NCBI GenBank assembly: GCA_023433505.1
Contig: JAEZCO010000004.1
Span: 62,001 to 126,000 of the forward strand
Direction: 5' to 3'
DNA: 64,000 nt
Origin: Bacillota bacterium
Lineage (GTDB): Bacteria > Bacillota > Clostridia > Acetivibrionales > DTU013
Below are positions 36,411 to 45,517 of this stretch, in pieces. A model generated the notes under the pieces. It was not told the origin of the DNA, did not search any database, and saw only the letters and a list, made by a program, of their open reading frames with translations. The position numbers were made by a program, and so were the translations under genes. How positions within the stretch are numbered: the stretch's first letter is position 1; each line of letters starts with the position of its first letter.

Positions 36411-38696
36411 TCAAGCCGGAGACCATTCCTGCGTGTACCCCTGTGAGTTTTTGCGGTACTCGCCCGGGGTGCACCCCAGGCTTTTTTTGAAGATGCGTAC
36501 AAGCTTCTGGTCGCAGGTAAAACCGGAGACCACCGCGATGTGCGAAACCGGCTGGCTCGTCTCCCGCAGCAGCTGCCTTGCCATTGCCAGTCTCAGGCTA
36601 TTCAGGTAATCCGTAATGTTCTCGCCGGTCTTTTCCTTAAAAAGCTTGCGCGCGTGGGAATAGCTTAAATGGATATGCGCGGCGACGGAGGCGATGTCGA
36701 TTTGTTCCCTGTAATGCTGGCCGATATAGGTCTTCATGGCGGAGACATACCTCATTTCCTCGGAAAGCGGCCCGTTGGCGGAGCAGATTTCATAAAACAG
36801 CGGCCCCAATACATCGGCGACCTTGTCCAGGGTTTCAAGGGATGTCAGCAGAGAAAATTGCCTGAGCATGCTGGCCTTCCTTGTCTCTTCAATGTTCTGG
36901 CTGTTCTGGACCACGCTGACCAGCACCTTAACCAGCATTTCCATCATTTGCAAAGCCTCGGATATGGTAACCCGCTCATAATCGAAAAATTGCAAAAAGG
37001 CTGAGAGCGCCTTGGACGACGCCTCGACGTCGCCGGCAAAAAGGGCCGAGGAAATGAGTGTTTCGGCCAGATTAACGGCCTTTCCCGACGACTCGACAGG
37101 GCAGTCGTCATACAGGATCACCCTTCCGGCGCCTTTGATGAAGCGGAAGGAAGCGGCGGTTTTTGACTGCAAATAGAGCTTGCTCATCATAGACACATTA
37201 TTGCCCGGCTGGCTAATGCCCACCGTCATGGAGCTTTTCAGCACCGCTCTGGCATTTTCCGTCACAAGGTCGAGTTTACCTGCCAGTTGCTTCCAACTGT
37301 CCTCGGAAATGATTGCCAGAAGGTGATCGTCGCTGATAATCAAGCCATAGATGTGTTTCGGCTCCTCCTGGGGAATACCCGCGGCTTTCTCGAGGAGGTC
37401 CAGTACAAGGATTTTCAGGTAATATTGCTCGTTCTGCCCGAAATCTTTTTTAAATAAGTCAAGGTCGTCAATTTTGATGGATATGATCCGATAGGGCTCC
37501 TTCATAAAAAAGAGTGGGCCGGACTGTTCCAATCTGTCTAAATCCACAGAGGATAGCCGGTTGTTGACAAGGCTCAGGATCACATAATCCCGCGAATGCC
37601 GGGCAGAGTTTTCCAATTGACGGATCAGCTCGTCCTCCCTTTCAATCAGGGAATTGAAAGAAGCCGACAGGATATCGATGGCTTCGGAACGCTTACCCAC
37701 CGTGGCCGACGAATACCTGGAGACTCTGTTGACCAGATTTGTCACGGGGCGGTACAGTCTTTTCACCATCAGCGGCGTAATGGCCGTGGCGCAAAGGCAA
37801 ATGAGCAAAAAGCCGATGATCCACCGTGTGGCCGCGTGGGTGACGGGCAGGAAGAGACTGTCCACCGGGATCTCGCCGATGAAAAGGGAATTTTCCGAAT
37901 CGCGGTAAAAAGCCGTCAGGTTCTTGCCGGAGGTGGAATAGCCCGTTTTGCCGTCCATTTTTTTTAAGACCTCGGCTAGATCGGCGCCGTCAGCGGTCTT
38001 GCCCGGCAAATGGTTCGGGACGATGCTCCTGTCGTCGACCACCCGGGTGACCGCGCTGTTGATGGTATCGGCGGACGCGTATATTTGTTTTAGCCTGCTG
38101 ATGGCTACCAGCGCGACGATGTCGGTCTTCCGGTTATTGATGGTAAATTCGTACATGAAATATTGGTAATCCACATTGTCCAAGGCGACGACGCCGGAGC
38201 CGAGATAAGGCTGGTCCGCGCCGGTTGGTTTCTGGAGCAGGTTGCTCAGATAAAACTGCAGCGTCGGTCTGCTGACGCCCCTGTTTGCCTGGAACGTGGA
38301 CGATGAGCTGAAGTAATAATCGCAGCCTTGGGGGAAGACATAAAAATCGCTGATGTTCTGGTTAAAGCTGAGTATGCTTGCCAACAGCTGCGTCGCCGAC
38401 CGCGCCCTCATGATGGTATCCGTATTCTTCAGGAAATCGGCGTAGCTCGTCGTCTGGCACGCCGTACTTAGCTGCGGCTCCAGCGAAAGCTCGACGGCGG
38501 TGCGGTAAACATCCTCTTCAAATTGCGCCTGCGCGTAAGCAACATTCTTAAGACCTGCCGTGATGGAAAGCGCAAGATTGTTCTTGTAGCTGTTCTCAAT
38601 ATAAACCTTATATAGCAGAAAAAAACTGACGGAAGAAACAATAAACAGGAGACACAGGTAAAGGGTGATATTCCTTTGTATGGATGCCTTGTGCAT
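36411..38696 (-). CDS. AraC family transcriptional regulator with membrane sensor domain
   Basis: A 761-residue one-component membrane regulator. Membrane helix at about 9-31, an extracellular sensor of about 270 residues, a second helix at about 300-320, a HAMP-like stretch, a long linker with a GGDEF-like degenerate region, and a C-terminal AraC domain (IDIASVAAHIHLSYSHARKLFKEKTGENITDYL; LGCTPGEYRK). The frame opens to 38891 but MHKASIQRN at 38696 has AAAGGAGG upstream. It diverges from an importer of the kind such regulators control. Confidence 0.88.
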   Translation of the reverse strand: MHKASIQRNITLYLCLLFIVSSVSFFLLYKVYIENSYKNNLALSITAGLKNVAYAQAQFEEDVYRTAVELSLEPQLSTACQTTSYADFLKNTDTIMRARSATQLLASILSFNQNISDFYVFPQGCDYYFSSSSTFQANRGVSRPTLQFYLSNLLQKPTGADQPYLGSGVVALDNVDYQYFMYEFTINNRKTDIVALVAISRLKQIYASADTINSAVTRVVDDRSIVPNHLPGKTADGADLAEVLKKMDGKTGYSTSGKNLTAFYRDSENSLFIGEIPVDSLFLPVTHAATRWIIGFLLICLCATAITPLMVKRLYRPVTNLVNRVSRYSSATVGKRSEAIDILSASFNSLIEREDELIRQLENSARHSRDYVILSLVNNRLSSVDLDRLEQSGPLFFMKEPYRIISIKIDDLDLFKKDFGQNEQYYLKILVLDLLEKAAGIPQEEPKHIYGLIISDDHLLAIISEDSWKQLAGKLDLVTENARAVLKSSMTVGISQPGNNVSMMSKLYLQSKTAASFRFIKGAGRVILYDDCPVESSGKAVNLAETLISSALFAGDVEASSKALSAFLQFFDYERVTISEALQMMEMLVKVLVSVVQNSQNIEETRKASMLRQFSLLTSLETLDKVADVLGPLFYEICSANGPLSEEMRYVSAMKTYIGQHYREQIDIASVAAHIHLSYSHARKLFKEKTGENITDYLNSLRLAMARQLLRETSQPVSHIAVVSGFTCDQKLVRIFKKSLGCTPGEYRKNSQGYTQEWSPA

Positions 38697-38996
38697 GCGC
38701 CTGTCCTCCTTTCCCTGCCCAAAGCGTTGATAAGATATACTGGTATCTCGCGGTGCCATCCCATCCATTATAGCATTTATACAAATATGGATGCAACATT
38801 GCTTAAGTTTATAGCAATAATAAACAAACAAAGCATTAAAAGTGAGGGTCAAAAGCAAAAATAAGCCTTGCCCAGGGTGGATGGCACTCAAACATTTGCG
38901 TCAAATGTGGGGGCGAAAAGCAAATATTGACGTATACGACAAGATTTACGGCGTGGTATGCTGTTACCATCAAAAAACTTCAAGGAGGGTTTACGA
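38697..38996. promoter_or_regulatory. Divergent promoter region of the AraC sensor and importer
   Basis: A 300-base gap holding the two divergent promoters. I see GTATAC dyads near 38930 and an AAGGAGG ribosome site before the TTG start at 38997, but no promoter pair that I would assign with confidence, and no gene. Confidence 0.3.
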
Positions 38997-39956
38997 TTGC
39001 AAAACATTAGCAAGCCGTCCAGACCGTCCGCCCGGGGGATACAGTGGCGCGCTGCCGGGCACGATATATCCAGGGACTGGATGCTTTATCTGATGCTGGC
39101 GCTGCCGCTCATTTTTTACGCGGTCTTCTGTTACGCCCCGATGTACGGAATCGTGCTGGCATTTAAAGATTACAATATTATGCAGGGTATTGCGGGCAGC
39201 AAATGGGTGGGCCTGAAAATATTCCAGCAGATATTCGCCCTGCCCCAATTCTCACAGGCGCTCAGGAACACCCTTGCCCTCAATGTGCTGGACCTGGCGG
39301 TGGGCTTTCCGGCACCGATCATACTGGCTATTATAATAAATGAAGTCCGGGCAAACTGGTTCAAGCGGGTCACTCAAACAGTGGTATATCTCCCGTATTT
39401 TTTGTCCTGGATCGTGACCAGCGGCATGATCTACCAGCTATTCAGCACAAACACCGGCATCATCAACAACTTCCTGATGGATGCGTTCAATGTGCAAAAG
39501 CCCATACCGTTTTTGACGGATAAGGCGCTCTGGATCATGGTTTATGTCGTTACGGGCATATGGAAAAGCGCTGGGTTTGGAACAATTGTTTACCTTGCTG
39601 CGATCACGGCCATAAGTCCTGAGTTATATGAAGCTGCCGAGGCCGATGGGGCCACACGTTTACAGAAGATCTGGCACATCACACTGCCCGGCATCAAATC
39701 CACCATCATTATCCTGCTGATTCTGAACATCGGCTCCATCATGACCATTTCCTTTGACCGCCCTCTTGTCGTCGGAAACGACTCCGTGCTGGAGGTCAGC
39801 AGCGTCATCAGCGTATTCACATACCGTATCGGCCTGCAAGCGGGCAGGTTCAACACCGCCACGGCGGTGGGCCTGTTCCAGTCCGTCGTGGGGATGATAT
39901 TCCTGGTGTCGGCGAACTTCATCGCCGGCCGCATGGGGGAGGAAAAAATATGGTAA
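38997..39956 (+). CDS. Sugar ABC transporter permease (LplB type)
   Basis: A 319-residue permease of a CUT1-type oligosaccharide importer: six helices, the EAA loop EAAEADGATRLQKIWHITLP, and the common start DWMLYLMLALPLIFYAVFCYAPMYGIVLAFKDY of LplB-like proteins. The TTG at 38997 follows AAGGAGG with good spacing; an ATG at 38958 is upstream of that site. It overlaps the next permease by 7 bases. Confidence 0.92.
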   Translation: MQNISKPSRPSARGIQWRAAGHDISRDWMLYLMLALPLIFYAVFCYAPMYGIVLAFKDYNIMQGIAGSKWVGLKIFQQIFALPQFSQALRNTLALNVLDLAVGFPAPIILAIIINEVRANWFKRVTQTVVYLPYFLSWIVTSGMIYQLFSTNTGIINNFLMDAFNVQKPIPFLTDKALWIMVYVVTGIWKSAGFGTIVYLAAITAISPELYEAAEADGATRLQKIWHITLPGIKSTIIILLILNIGSIMTISFDRPLVVGNDSVLEVSSVISVFTYRIGLQAGRFNTATAVGLFQSVVGMIFLVSANFIAGRMGEEKIW

Positions 39957-40855
39957 AGACTGTTTTGGCCCATGGAAGGCTCAAAAGGATGAAGTTTTTG
40001 GATGTCTTCGTACCGGTTGTGTGTGTGTTGTCCATATTTGTCTGTCTGGCCCCCCTGGTCAACGTCCTCGCCCTTTCCTTCAGCGCCAACAACGCCATTG
40101 TCAGCCGCAAGGTGTCGTTTTTGCCCGTAGGCTTTAATTTGCTGGCTTTTGACAAGGTTTATCATAACGCCGGGATGGTGAGGTCCTTCTATTTCACTAT
40201 TTATCTTACGGCGGTATACACGGCGCTGAGTATGGTCATGACTATCCTGTGCGCGTATCCGCTTTCCAGAAACAGTCTGCGCGGGCATAAGGGCATCTGG
40301 ATTTACATCCTTATCACAATGTACTTCAGCGGCGGCATGATACCCATGTATTTGCAGCTGCAATCCATGAAGCTTTTGGACAGCTTCTGGGTACTGGTGC
40401 TGCCTGGGCTTTTGAGTACTTATAACATGATTATCTTGAAATCGTTTTTCACAAATTCCATACCGCTGTCGCTCATCGAATCGGCCAGGCTGGACGGGTG
40501 CGGCGATATGAGGACCCTTCTGTCCATCGTCCTGCCGCTGTCCAAAGGCGTTCTGGCCACGCTGTCGCTGTTTTACGCGGTAGCCAAATGGAACTCATTC
40601 TCGGACGCCCTGTTATATATAAGAAACCAGGACCTCTATCCATTACAGCTGCGGCTTTATCAACTGATATTCATGAGCCAGCTCACCAGCGATCAGCAGC
40701 AGCTCACCTCAAGCTTTATGAGCGCCGGACGCGTTAATGGAGACGCCATCAAGGCGGCCTCCATCGTGGTTACTACAGTTCCCATTATCCTTGTGTATCC
40801 CTGGCTGCAAAAATACTTTGTAAAGGGGGTGCAGATTGGCGCAGTAAAGGGTTGA
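39950..40855 (+). CDS. Sugar ABC transporter permease (YtcP/LplC type)
   Basis: A 301-residue second permease of the CUT1 importer, with helices and the EAA-like loop ESARLDGCGDMRTLLSIVLPLSKG. Translationally coupled to the LplB-type gene. CUT1 importers of this class share an ATPase encoded elsewhere (MsmK-type), and no ATPase gene is present here. Confidence 0.92.
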   Translation: MVKTVLAHGRLKRMKFLDVFVPVVCVLSIFVCLAPLVNVLALSFSANNAIVSRKVSFLPVGFNLLAFDKVYHNAGMVRSFYFTIYLTAVYTALSMVMTILCAYPLSRNSLRGHKGIWIYILITMYFSGGMIPMYLQLQSMKLLDSFWVLVLPGLLSTYNMIILKSFFTNSIPLSLIESARLDGCGDMRTLLSIVLPLSKGVLATLSLFYAVAKWNSFSDALLYIRNQDLYPLQLRLYQLIFMSQLTSDQQQLTSSFMSAGRVNGDAIKAASIVVTTVPIILVYPWLQKYFVKGVQIGAVKG

Positions 40856-40886
40856 TTTCCATACGAAGTCGCAGAGATAACTGTTA

Positions 40887-40955
40887 GAAACACTCGATAT
40901 AAATGCATTTCAAGTGTTTCGCGAACCCGTTGCTCGTCAAGGCAGATTTAGCAAC
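40887..40955 (+). promoter_or_regulatory. Two hairpins between permease and binding-protein genes
   Basis: GAAACACT (40887-40894) pairs with AGTGTTTC (40913-40920), and GTTGCT (40929-40934) with AGCAAC (40950-40955). Neither has a T tract. They could stabilise the mRNA of the strongly needed binding protein downstream. Confidence 0.4.
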
Positions 40956-41002
40956 AAACAGGCAGGAAGATACAACTATTAAAAAAGAAAGGTTGGGAAA
41001 AA

Positions 41003-42604
41003 ATGAAAATGAAAACAATCAAAAAGTATGCCGCGCTGTTCCTCGCCACTTTGATGGCCCTATCCGTGGTCGCGGGCTGCGGAGCCCAGGACGGTCAGGA
41101 GACCGCCACATCGGATGCCACATCGGCCGCCAATGCGCAGCCGGTGACCCTGACCGTCGAGTGTTTCGACACCGGTACCATGAGCCCGGATAAGGTCGAC
41201 AAAAACTATTATTTGCAATATGTCGCCGATAACTTCACCAAAGAGACGAATATCACGGTGAAATTTGTTCCGGTGAAGTATGAGGACCAGGCCAATCAGC
41301 TGAACCTGATGATGGCGGCCAGGACGGCGCCGGACATATCCACGGAGAACGACGGCAGCCTCGTGGCCAACTTCGCCGCCCAGGGCGCCGCTACGGACCT
41401 GACGGACCTTATTGCCCAATACGGGCAGAATCTGTCCGCCTTCGAAGGCCCGGACGCGCTGAAGGAGTGCATGTTCTACGGGAAGCTTTACGCGGTTCCC
41501 AAAAAACAGATGAACCGGGGGATTATTGACCAGTTGATCCGCAAGGACTGGCTGGACAAGGTCGGCCTGCCGGTCCCCACCACCACCGACGAGCTGCATA
41601 ACGCGCTCCTGGCCTTCAAGCAGAAGGATCCCGGTGGCTTTGGCAAGGATACGGTTCCATGGTCCATCGCCATGGGCGGTATATACAGAGGTTACTATAG
41701 CGTATCATATACATTCGTCGATTTTACCCAAGTCGACGACAGGATGTGGAACACTGCGCCTTTCTGGGTTATGCCCGGATATAAGGACTACTGCCGCACG
41801 ATGAACCAATGGTACAACGAAGGTCTGCTCAGCCCGGACTTCGCGCTGGATACCGATGCCAAGACGCTGGAGGCGGACTGGAGCAACGGCAAGGCCGGCA
41901 TGTCTCTTGGCAATCTCGGCCATATGCAGACTTTACTTCCCGCGCTGCTGGAGAACGTCCCCACTGCCGAGGTAGCGGCCTTTGACCCATTCACCGGCAA
42001 GGACGGCAAACACACGAAGCTCGGTTACCCGCTGGCGAACTTCTTCAACTTCATACCCGCCTTTGCCAAGCCGGAAAACGCCGTCGCCGCCATGAAGTAC
42101 ATGGATTGGCTGAGCCGGTCCGAAAATCTGATGGTCGCTTCCTACGGCATCGAGGGCAAAAACTATGACATGGTTGACGGGGTGCCGACTCCCCGTGCGG
42201 ACGACCCCGATGCCATCGACAGCTTCGTTTACCAGCTCATTGCCACCGGCGCCCAGATGGACGACCCCGAAAAAATCTACAGGAATTACGCCCTCAGTAT
42301 TCTCAAGCAGGTGGGGCTGAGCAGTAATGAGAAGGCCGTCAAGCTCATCATGGATTCGAACAGGAACGCGCTGACCGACACGAAGGTATGGCCTACATTG
42401 AACGGCTCCTCCAATACCATCGCCACCGACCAGCCGCTTCTGGACCAAATGCAGGATGGGATGTTCATCAAGATATTCACCTGCAAGCCCGGGGAGTTCG
42501 ACAGCGTCTATGAGGCACAGGTGAAGCAGTATATGGACGCGGGAGGCACAGAAGTTCAGAAGGAAAAGGAAAAGATTTATGACCAGTTGAAAGCGGCCCA
42601 ATAA
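41003..42604 (+). CDS. Extracellular solute-binding lipoprotein of CUT1 importer (LipO type)
   Basis: A 533-residue family-1 solute-binding protein. Lipoprotein signal with lipobox SVVAGC (C about 26), then a Thr/Ala linker and an alpha/beta domain (LTVECFDTGTMSP; APDISTENDGS). G+C-rich codons match the permeases. Binds an oligosaccharide at the cell surface for the two permeases just upstream; the adjacent alpha-mannosidase suggests a mannose-containing ligand (inference). Confidence 0.92.
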   Translation: MKMKTIKKYAALFLATLMALSVVAGCGAQDGQETATSDATSAANAQPVTLTVECFDTGTMSPDKVDKNYYLQYVADNFTKETNITVKFVPVKYEDQANQLNLMMAARTAPDISTENDGSLVANFAAQGAATDLTDLIAQYGQNLSAFEGPDALKECMFYGKLYAVPKKQMNRGIIDQLIRKDWLDKVGLPVPTTTDELHNALLAFKQKDPGGFGKDTVPWSIAMGGIYRGYYSVSYTFVDFTQVDDRMWNTAPFWVMPGYKDYCRTMNQWYNEGLLSPDFALDTDAKTLEADWSNGKAGMSLGNLGHMQTLLPALLENVPTAEVAAFDPFTGKDGKHTKLGYPLANFFNFIPAFAKPENAVAAMKYMDWLSRSENLMVASYGIEGKNYDMVDGVPTPRADDPDAIDSFVYQLIATGAQMDDPEKIYRNYALSILKQVGLSSNEKAVKLIMDSNRNALTDTKVWPTLNGSSNTIATDQPLLDQMQDGMFIKIFTCKPGEFDSVYEAQVKQYMDAGGTEVQKEKEKIYDQLKAAQ

Positions 42605-42662
42605 GGTCGCCGCCATCATGTGATATTTTCCGGTGCAAGGATACCGGGATGCTGTTGTTACA

Positions 42663-42711
42663 GCGCCGTGGCGACGCAATAGACAGATTCTGAGTCGCCG
42701 CGGCGTTTTTA
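42663..42711 (+). terminator. Rho-independent terminator after the importer
   Basis: CGCCGTGGCGAC (42664-42675) pairs with GTCGCCGCGGCG (42694-42705), one G-U, followed by five T residues. Confidence 0.92.
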
Positions 42712-42714
42712 TTG

Positions 42715-42830
42715 ATGTTAAGGAAATTATGGTGGCTTGGGAAAACGCAAATCTGCTAATAGCAGTTCGTAGGAGTGATTTTTACTTATATTTCCTTAAC
42801 ATGGGGTTTGGAAAGGGGATTCCCCTTTCC
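42715..42830 (+). other. Structured leader upstream of the mannosidase: long inverted repeat and hairpin
   Basis: A perfect 13-base inverted repeat (42715-42727 with 42790-42802) encloses 62 bases that hold a smaller CTGCT/AGCAG hairpin. It is followed by a perfect 9-base hairpin GGAAAGGGG/CCCCTTTCC (42810-42830). No ORF is convincing. Together with the repeat at 42870 and two more hairpins near 42921-42965, the 280 bases before the mannosidase are almost wholly foldable. Confidence 0.55.
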
Positions 42831-42869
42831 TGGTTTAAGGAGGGTGCTCAGGATGCTTGCATCTAGGAC

Positions 42870-42912
42870 GCATAGGCGAGCAGCAAATGCCAAAGCATTT
42901 GCGACCAGCCCG
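42870..42912 (+). repeat. GCGAGCAGCAAATGC leader repeat, copy c
   Basis: GGCGAGCAGCAAATGC and GCATTTGCGACC form a perfect 8-base hairpin (GCAAATGC/GCATTTGC). It is preceded by GGACGCATA, like copy a, and followed by hairpins GGAACC/GGTTCC and AAATGC/GCATTT. It lies about 80 bases before the mannosidase start. Confidence 0.6.
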
Positions 42913-42990
42913 TCGAAGGGAACCATAAGGTTCCATAGCGAAAACATAAATGCGTAAGCATTTTGTTCTAAACTGAGGAGGCTTGTTTAA

Positions 42991-45501
42991 ATGGCAAACG
43001 AAAATACACGTCTTTATCTGATCGGAAACGCACATATCGACCCCGTGTGGCTCTGGAGGTGGCAGGAAGGCTATGCCGAAGTAAAAGCAACCTTCCGTTC
43101 CGCCCTGGACCGCATGGAGGAATTTCCGGAGTATATTTTTACCTGCGCCGGCGCGTGCTATTACAAGTGGATAGAGGAGAGCGAACCGGAGATGTTTTCC
43201 GAAATACGCGCCAGAATAAGGGAAGGACGCTGGATTCCGGTGGGGGGCATGTGGATACAGCCGGACTGCAACCTGCCCTCCGGCGAATCCTTTGCCCGGC
43301 ATTTTTTGTACAGTCAGCAATACTTCTATTCGAGATTCGGCGCTATAACCAGGGTGGGCTACAATGTAGATTCCTTCGGCCACAACGGTATGCTGCCCCA
43401 GCTGCTTCGAAAAAGCGGCATGGATTCTTACGTGTTTCTCCGGCCGGACGAGACGGAAAAGGACCTGCCCGGAAGCGTATTTCGCTGGCATTCCCCTGAC
43501 GGAAGCTGCGTGACCGCCTTTCGCGTCCTGTATAATTACGGCGACTGTATCCGGGAATCCAGCGTTTTGCCCGGGGACGAGGATAAATCCCCGGCCGTCC
43601 AGAAGCTCAACGCCGCGCGCAGGCAGGCCGAAGAGGACGGAGTGCCGCTGATGGGCTTCTATGGCATCGGTAACCACGGCGGCGGACCGACGGTACGGAA
43701 TCTGCTCGAGTACGAGGAAATCATGAGGAAGGACCCCGGACTATGCTATTCGTCGCCGCCGGAATACTTTGAGGCCATCGCCGCCTATGAGGACAGGCTG
43801 CCGGATGTCTACGGAGACCTTCAAAACCACGCCCGCGGCTGCTACAGTGCCAACAGCGCCCTTAAGCTGGCCAACAGGGTTTGCGAGCAGCGGCTGGTCA
43901 CGGCCGAAAAGCTGATGGCCACCGCCTATGCCGTCCTGCACACGGCCTACGACAGCGCCGCCCTTGTCTCGGCCTGGGAAAGGGTCATGTTCAACCAGTT
44001 CCACGACATCATGGGGGGCTGCTCCATACAATCCTCCGCAGCGGATGCCCTAGACAGCTACGGGTATGCCCTTGACGTCGCCGATAAGCTGATAAACGAC
44101 GCGCTGCAAGCCATGTCATGGAAGGTGGACACTTCGGCGGGACTGCCTGTGGTCCGCACGAAGGAGTCCGATTGGATACTCTGGGAATACGAAAACCGCG
44201 GCACGCCCTTATTCGTATACAACCCCTGCTCCCAACCGGTTACGGTTCCAGTGACGGTGAACAGGGAAGCGGCCGGCGTGGCCGACTCGGAGCACAGTCC
44301 CGTGGCTGTGCAGAGAATACGCGGAGAGCAGTCAAACGTAAAGGATAAATATAATACGCTTTTTATGGCTGAATTGCCCCCCATGGGTTACAGGCTGTAC
44401 TGGGTCTATAAAAACAGGGAGCTGGCTGCCGGCCCGCTGCCAAAGGTGTCCGCGTCGGCAAACGTGCTGGAAAACGACTTTGTCAGGCTGGAATTCAATA
44501 CCCGCAACGGCCGCATCTCATCCATGCGCGACAAGCACAGCGGCCGGGAGATATTTGCGAGAGAGGCCGCCGTACCGGTGGTTATCGACGATTACGGCAA
44601 CGATACCTGGGCCCATGGCGTCTCCGCCTTCGACAAAGAAGTCGGGTTTTTCTCAAATGCGCAGCTGCGCGTCGTGGAAAACGGGCCTATCCGCGCGGTT
44701 CTGCGCGTAAAGAGCTTCTATGGGCGATCGGTGCTGCAGCAGGACTTCACCCTCTATTACAACAGCCCTCTTGCGGAGGTGCGGGTGAAGCTCGATTTCA
44801 ACGAAGAGGATATCATGCTCAAGCTGTCCTTCCCCTGCAACATTGAAGACCCCGAGGCCTTGTATGAAATACCCTACGGCTTCATCGGCAAGCCGGCCAA
44901 CGGATGGGAAGAGCCGGTGCAGCGGTGGATTGCGGCGGCGGGGGAGAACAGCGTTGCCATCGTCAATAACGGCAAGTATTCTGGCAGCCTGAAAGGGAAC
45001 GACCTGCGTTTGGTGCTTGCCCGGGGATGCGGTTATGCGGACCATTTTTCCGTGCGTTTTGGCGAACGCGACGACGAGATGGAATACCTGGACCAGGGGA
45101 TACAAAAATTCAGCTACTGGATAGCCTATCAAAACGTCAAGGATCCGGGCGAAATCACCCGCATTGCCCAAAGACTGCACGAAGGACCCGTGTCCATCAT
45201 GGAAACCTATCACAAGGGCGAGCTGCCCTCCAGCATGGCCGGCTGCGACATTTCCGACCCCGGCGTAATGCTGACGGCCTTCAAGCGCGCCGAAAACCTG
45301 CCGGGAATGGTGGCGCGTCTTGTGCAGACCGACGCAAAAGAGGCCGCGGATGTAACCGTCGATTTCCCGATGCTGAAAAGGCGTTTTACCGCGGACTTCC
45401 GGCCGCTGGAGCTCAAGACATTCTACATCCCGGACGACGGGGCGCAGGACATCCGGGAGATACCGCTCACTGAAATCGATTCGGCGCCAACGGCGCAATA
45501 A
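42991..45501 (+). CDS. Alpha-mannosidase, glycoside hydrolase family 38
   Basis: An 836-residue cytoplasmic retaining glycosidase. Zinc-site H15/D17 in GNAHIDPVWLW, nucleophile D127 in YNVDSFGHNGML, GIGNHGGGP, and a further metal His at about 338 in FNQFHDIMGG, all typical of GH38. The C-terminal half is the GH38 beta domain. GAGG ribosome site upstream. Codon use is G+C-rich, but it is only 16 bases from the less G+C-rich URO-D gene that follows in the same operon. Probably releases mannose from short glycans brought in by the adjacent importer. Confidence 0.95.
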   Translation: MANENTRLYLIGNAHIDPVWLWRWQEGYAEVKATFRSALDRMEEFPEYIFTCAGACYYKWIEESEPEMFSEIRARIREGRWIPVGGMWIQPDCNLPSGESFARHFLYSQQYFYSRFGAITRVGYNVDSFGHNGMLPQLLRKSGMDSYVFLRPDETEKDLPGSVFRWHSPDGSCVTAFRVLYNYGDCIRESSVLPGDEDKSPAVQKLNAARRQAEEDGVPLMGFYGIGNHGGGPTVRNLLEYEEIMRKDPGLCYSSPPEYFEAIAAYEDRLPDVYGDLQNHARGCYSANSALKLANRVCEQRLVTAEKLMATAYAVLHTAYDSAALVSAWERVMFNQFHDIMGGCSIQSSAADALDSYGYALDVADKLINDALQAMSWKVDTSAGLPVVRTKESDWILWEYENRGTPLFVYNPCSQPVTVPVTVNREAAGVADSEHSPVAVQRIRGEQSNVKDKYNTLFMAELPPMGYRLYWVYKNRELAAGPLPKVSASANVLENDFVRLEFNTRNGRISSMRDKHSGREIFAREAAVPVVIDDYGNDTWAHGVSAFDKEVGFFSNAQLRVVENGPIRAVLRVKSFYGRSVLQQDFTLYYNSPLAEVRVKLDFNEEDIMLKLSFPCNIEDPEALYEIPYGFIGKPANGWEEPVQRWIAAAGENSVAIVNNGKYSGSLKGNDLRLVLARGCGYADHFSVRFGERDDEMEYLDQGIQKFSYWIAYQNVKDPGEITRIAQRLHEGPVSIMETYHKGELPSSMAGCDISDPGVMLTAFKRAENLPGMVARLVQTDAKEAADVTVDFPMLKRRFTADFRPLELKTFYIPDDGAQDIREIPLTEIDSAPTAQ

Positions 45502-45517
45502 TTGCAGGAGGATACAA

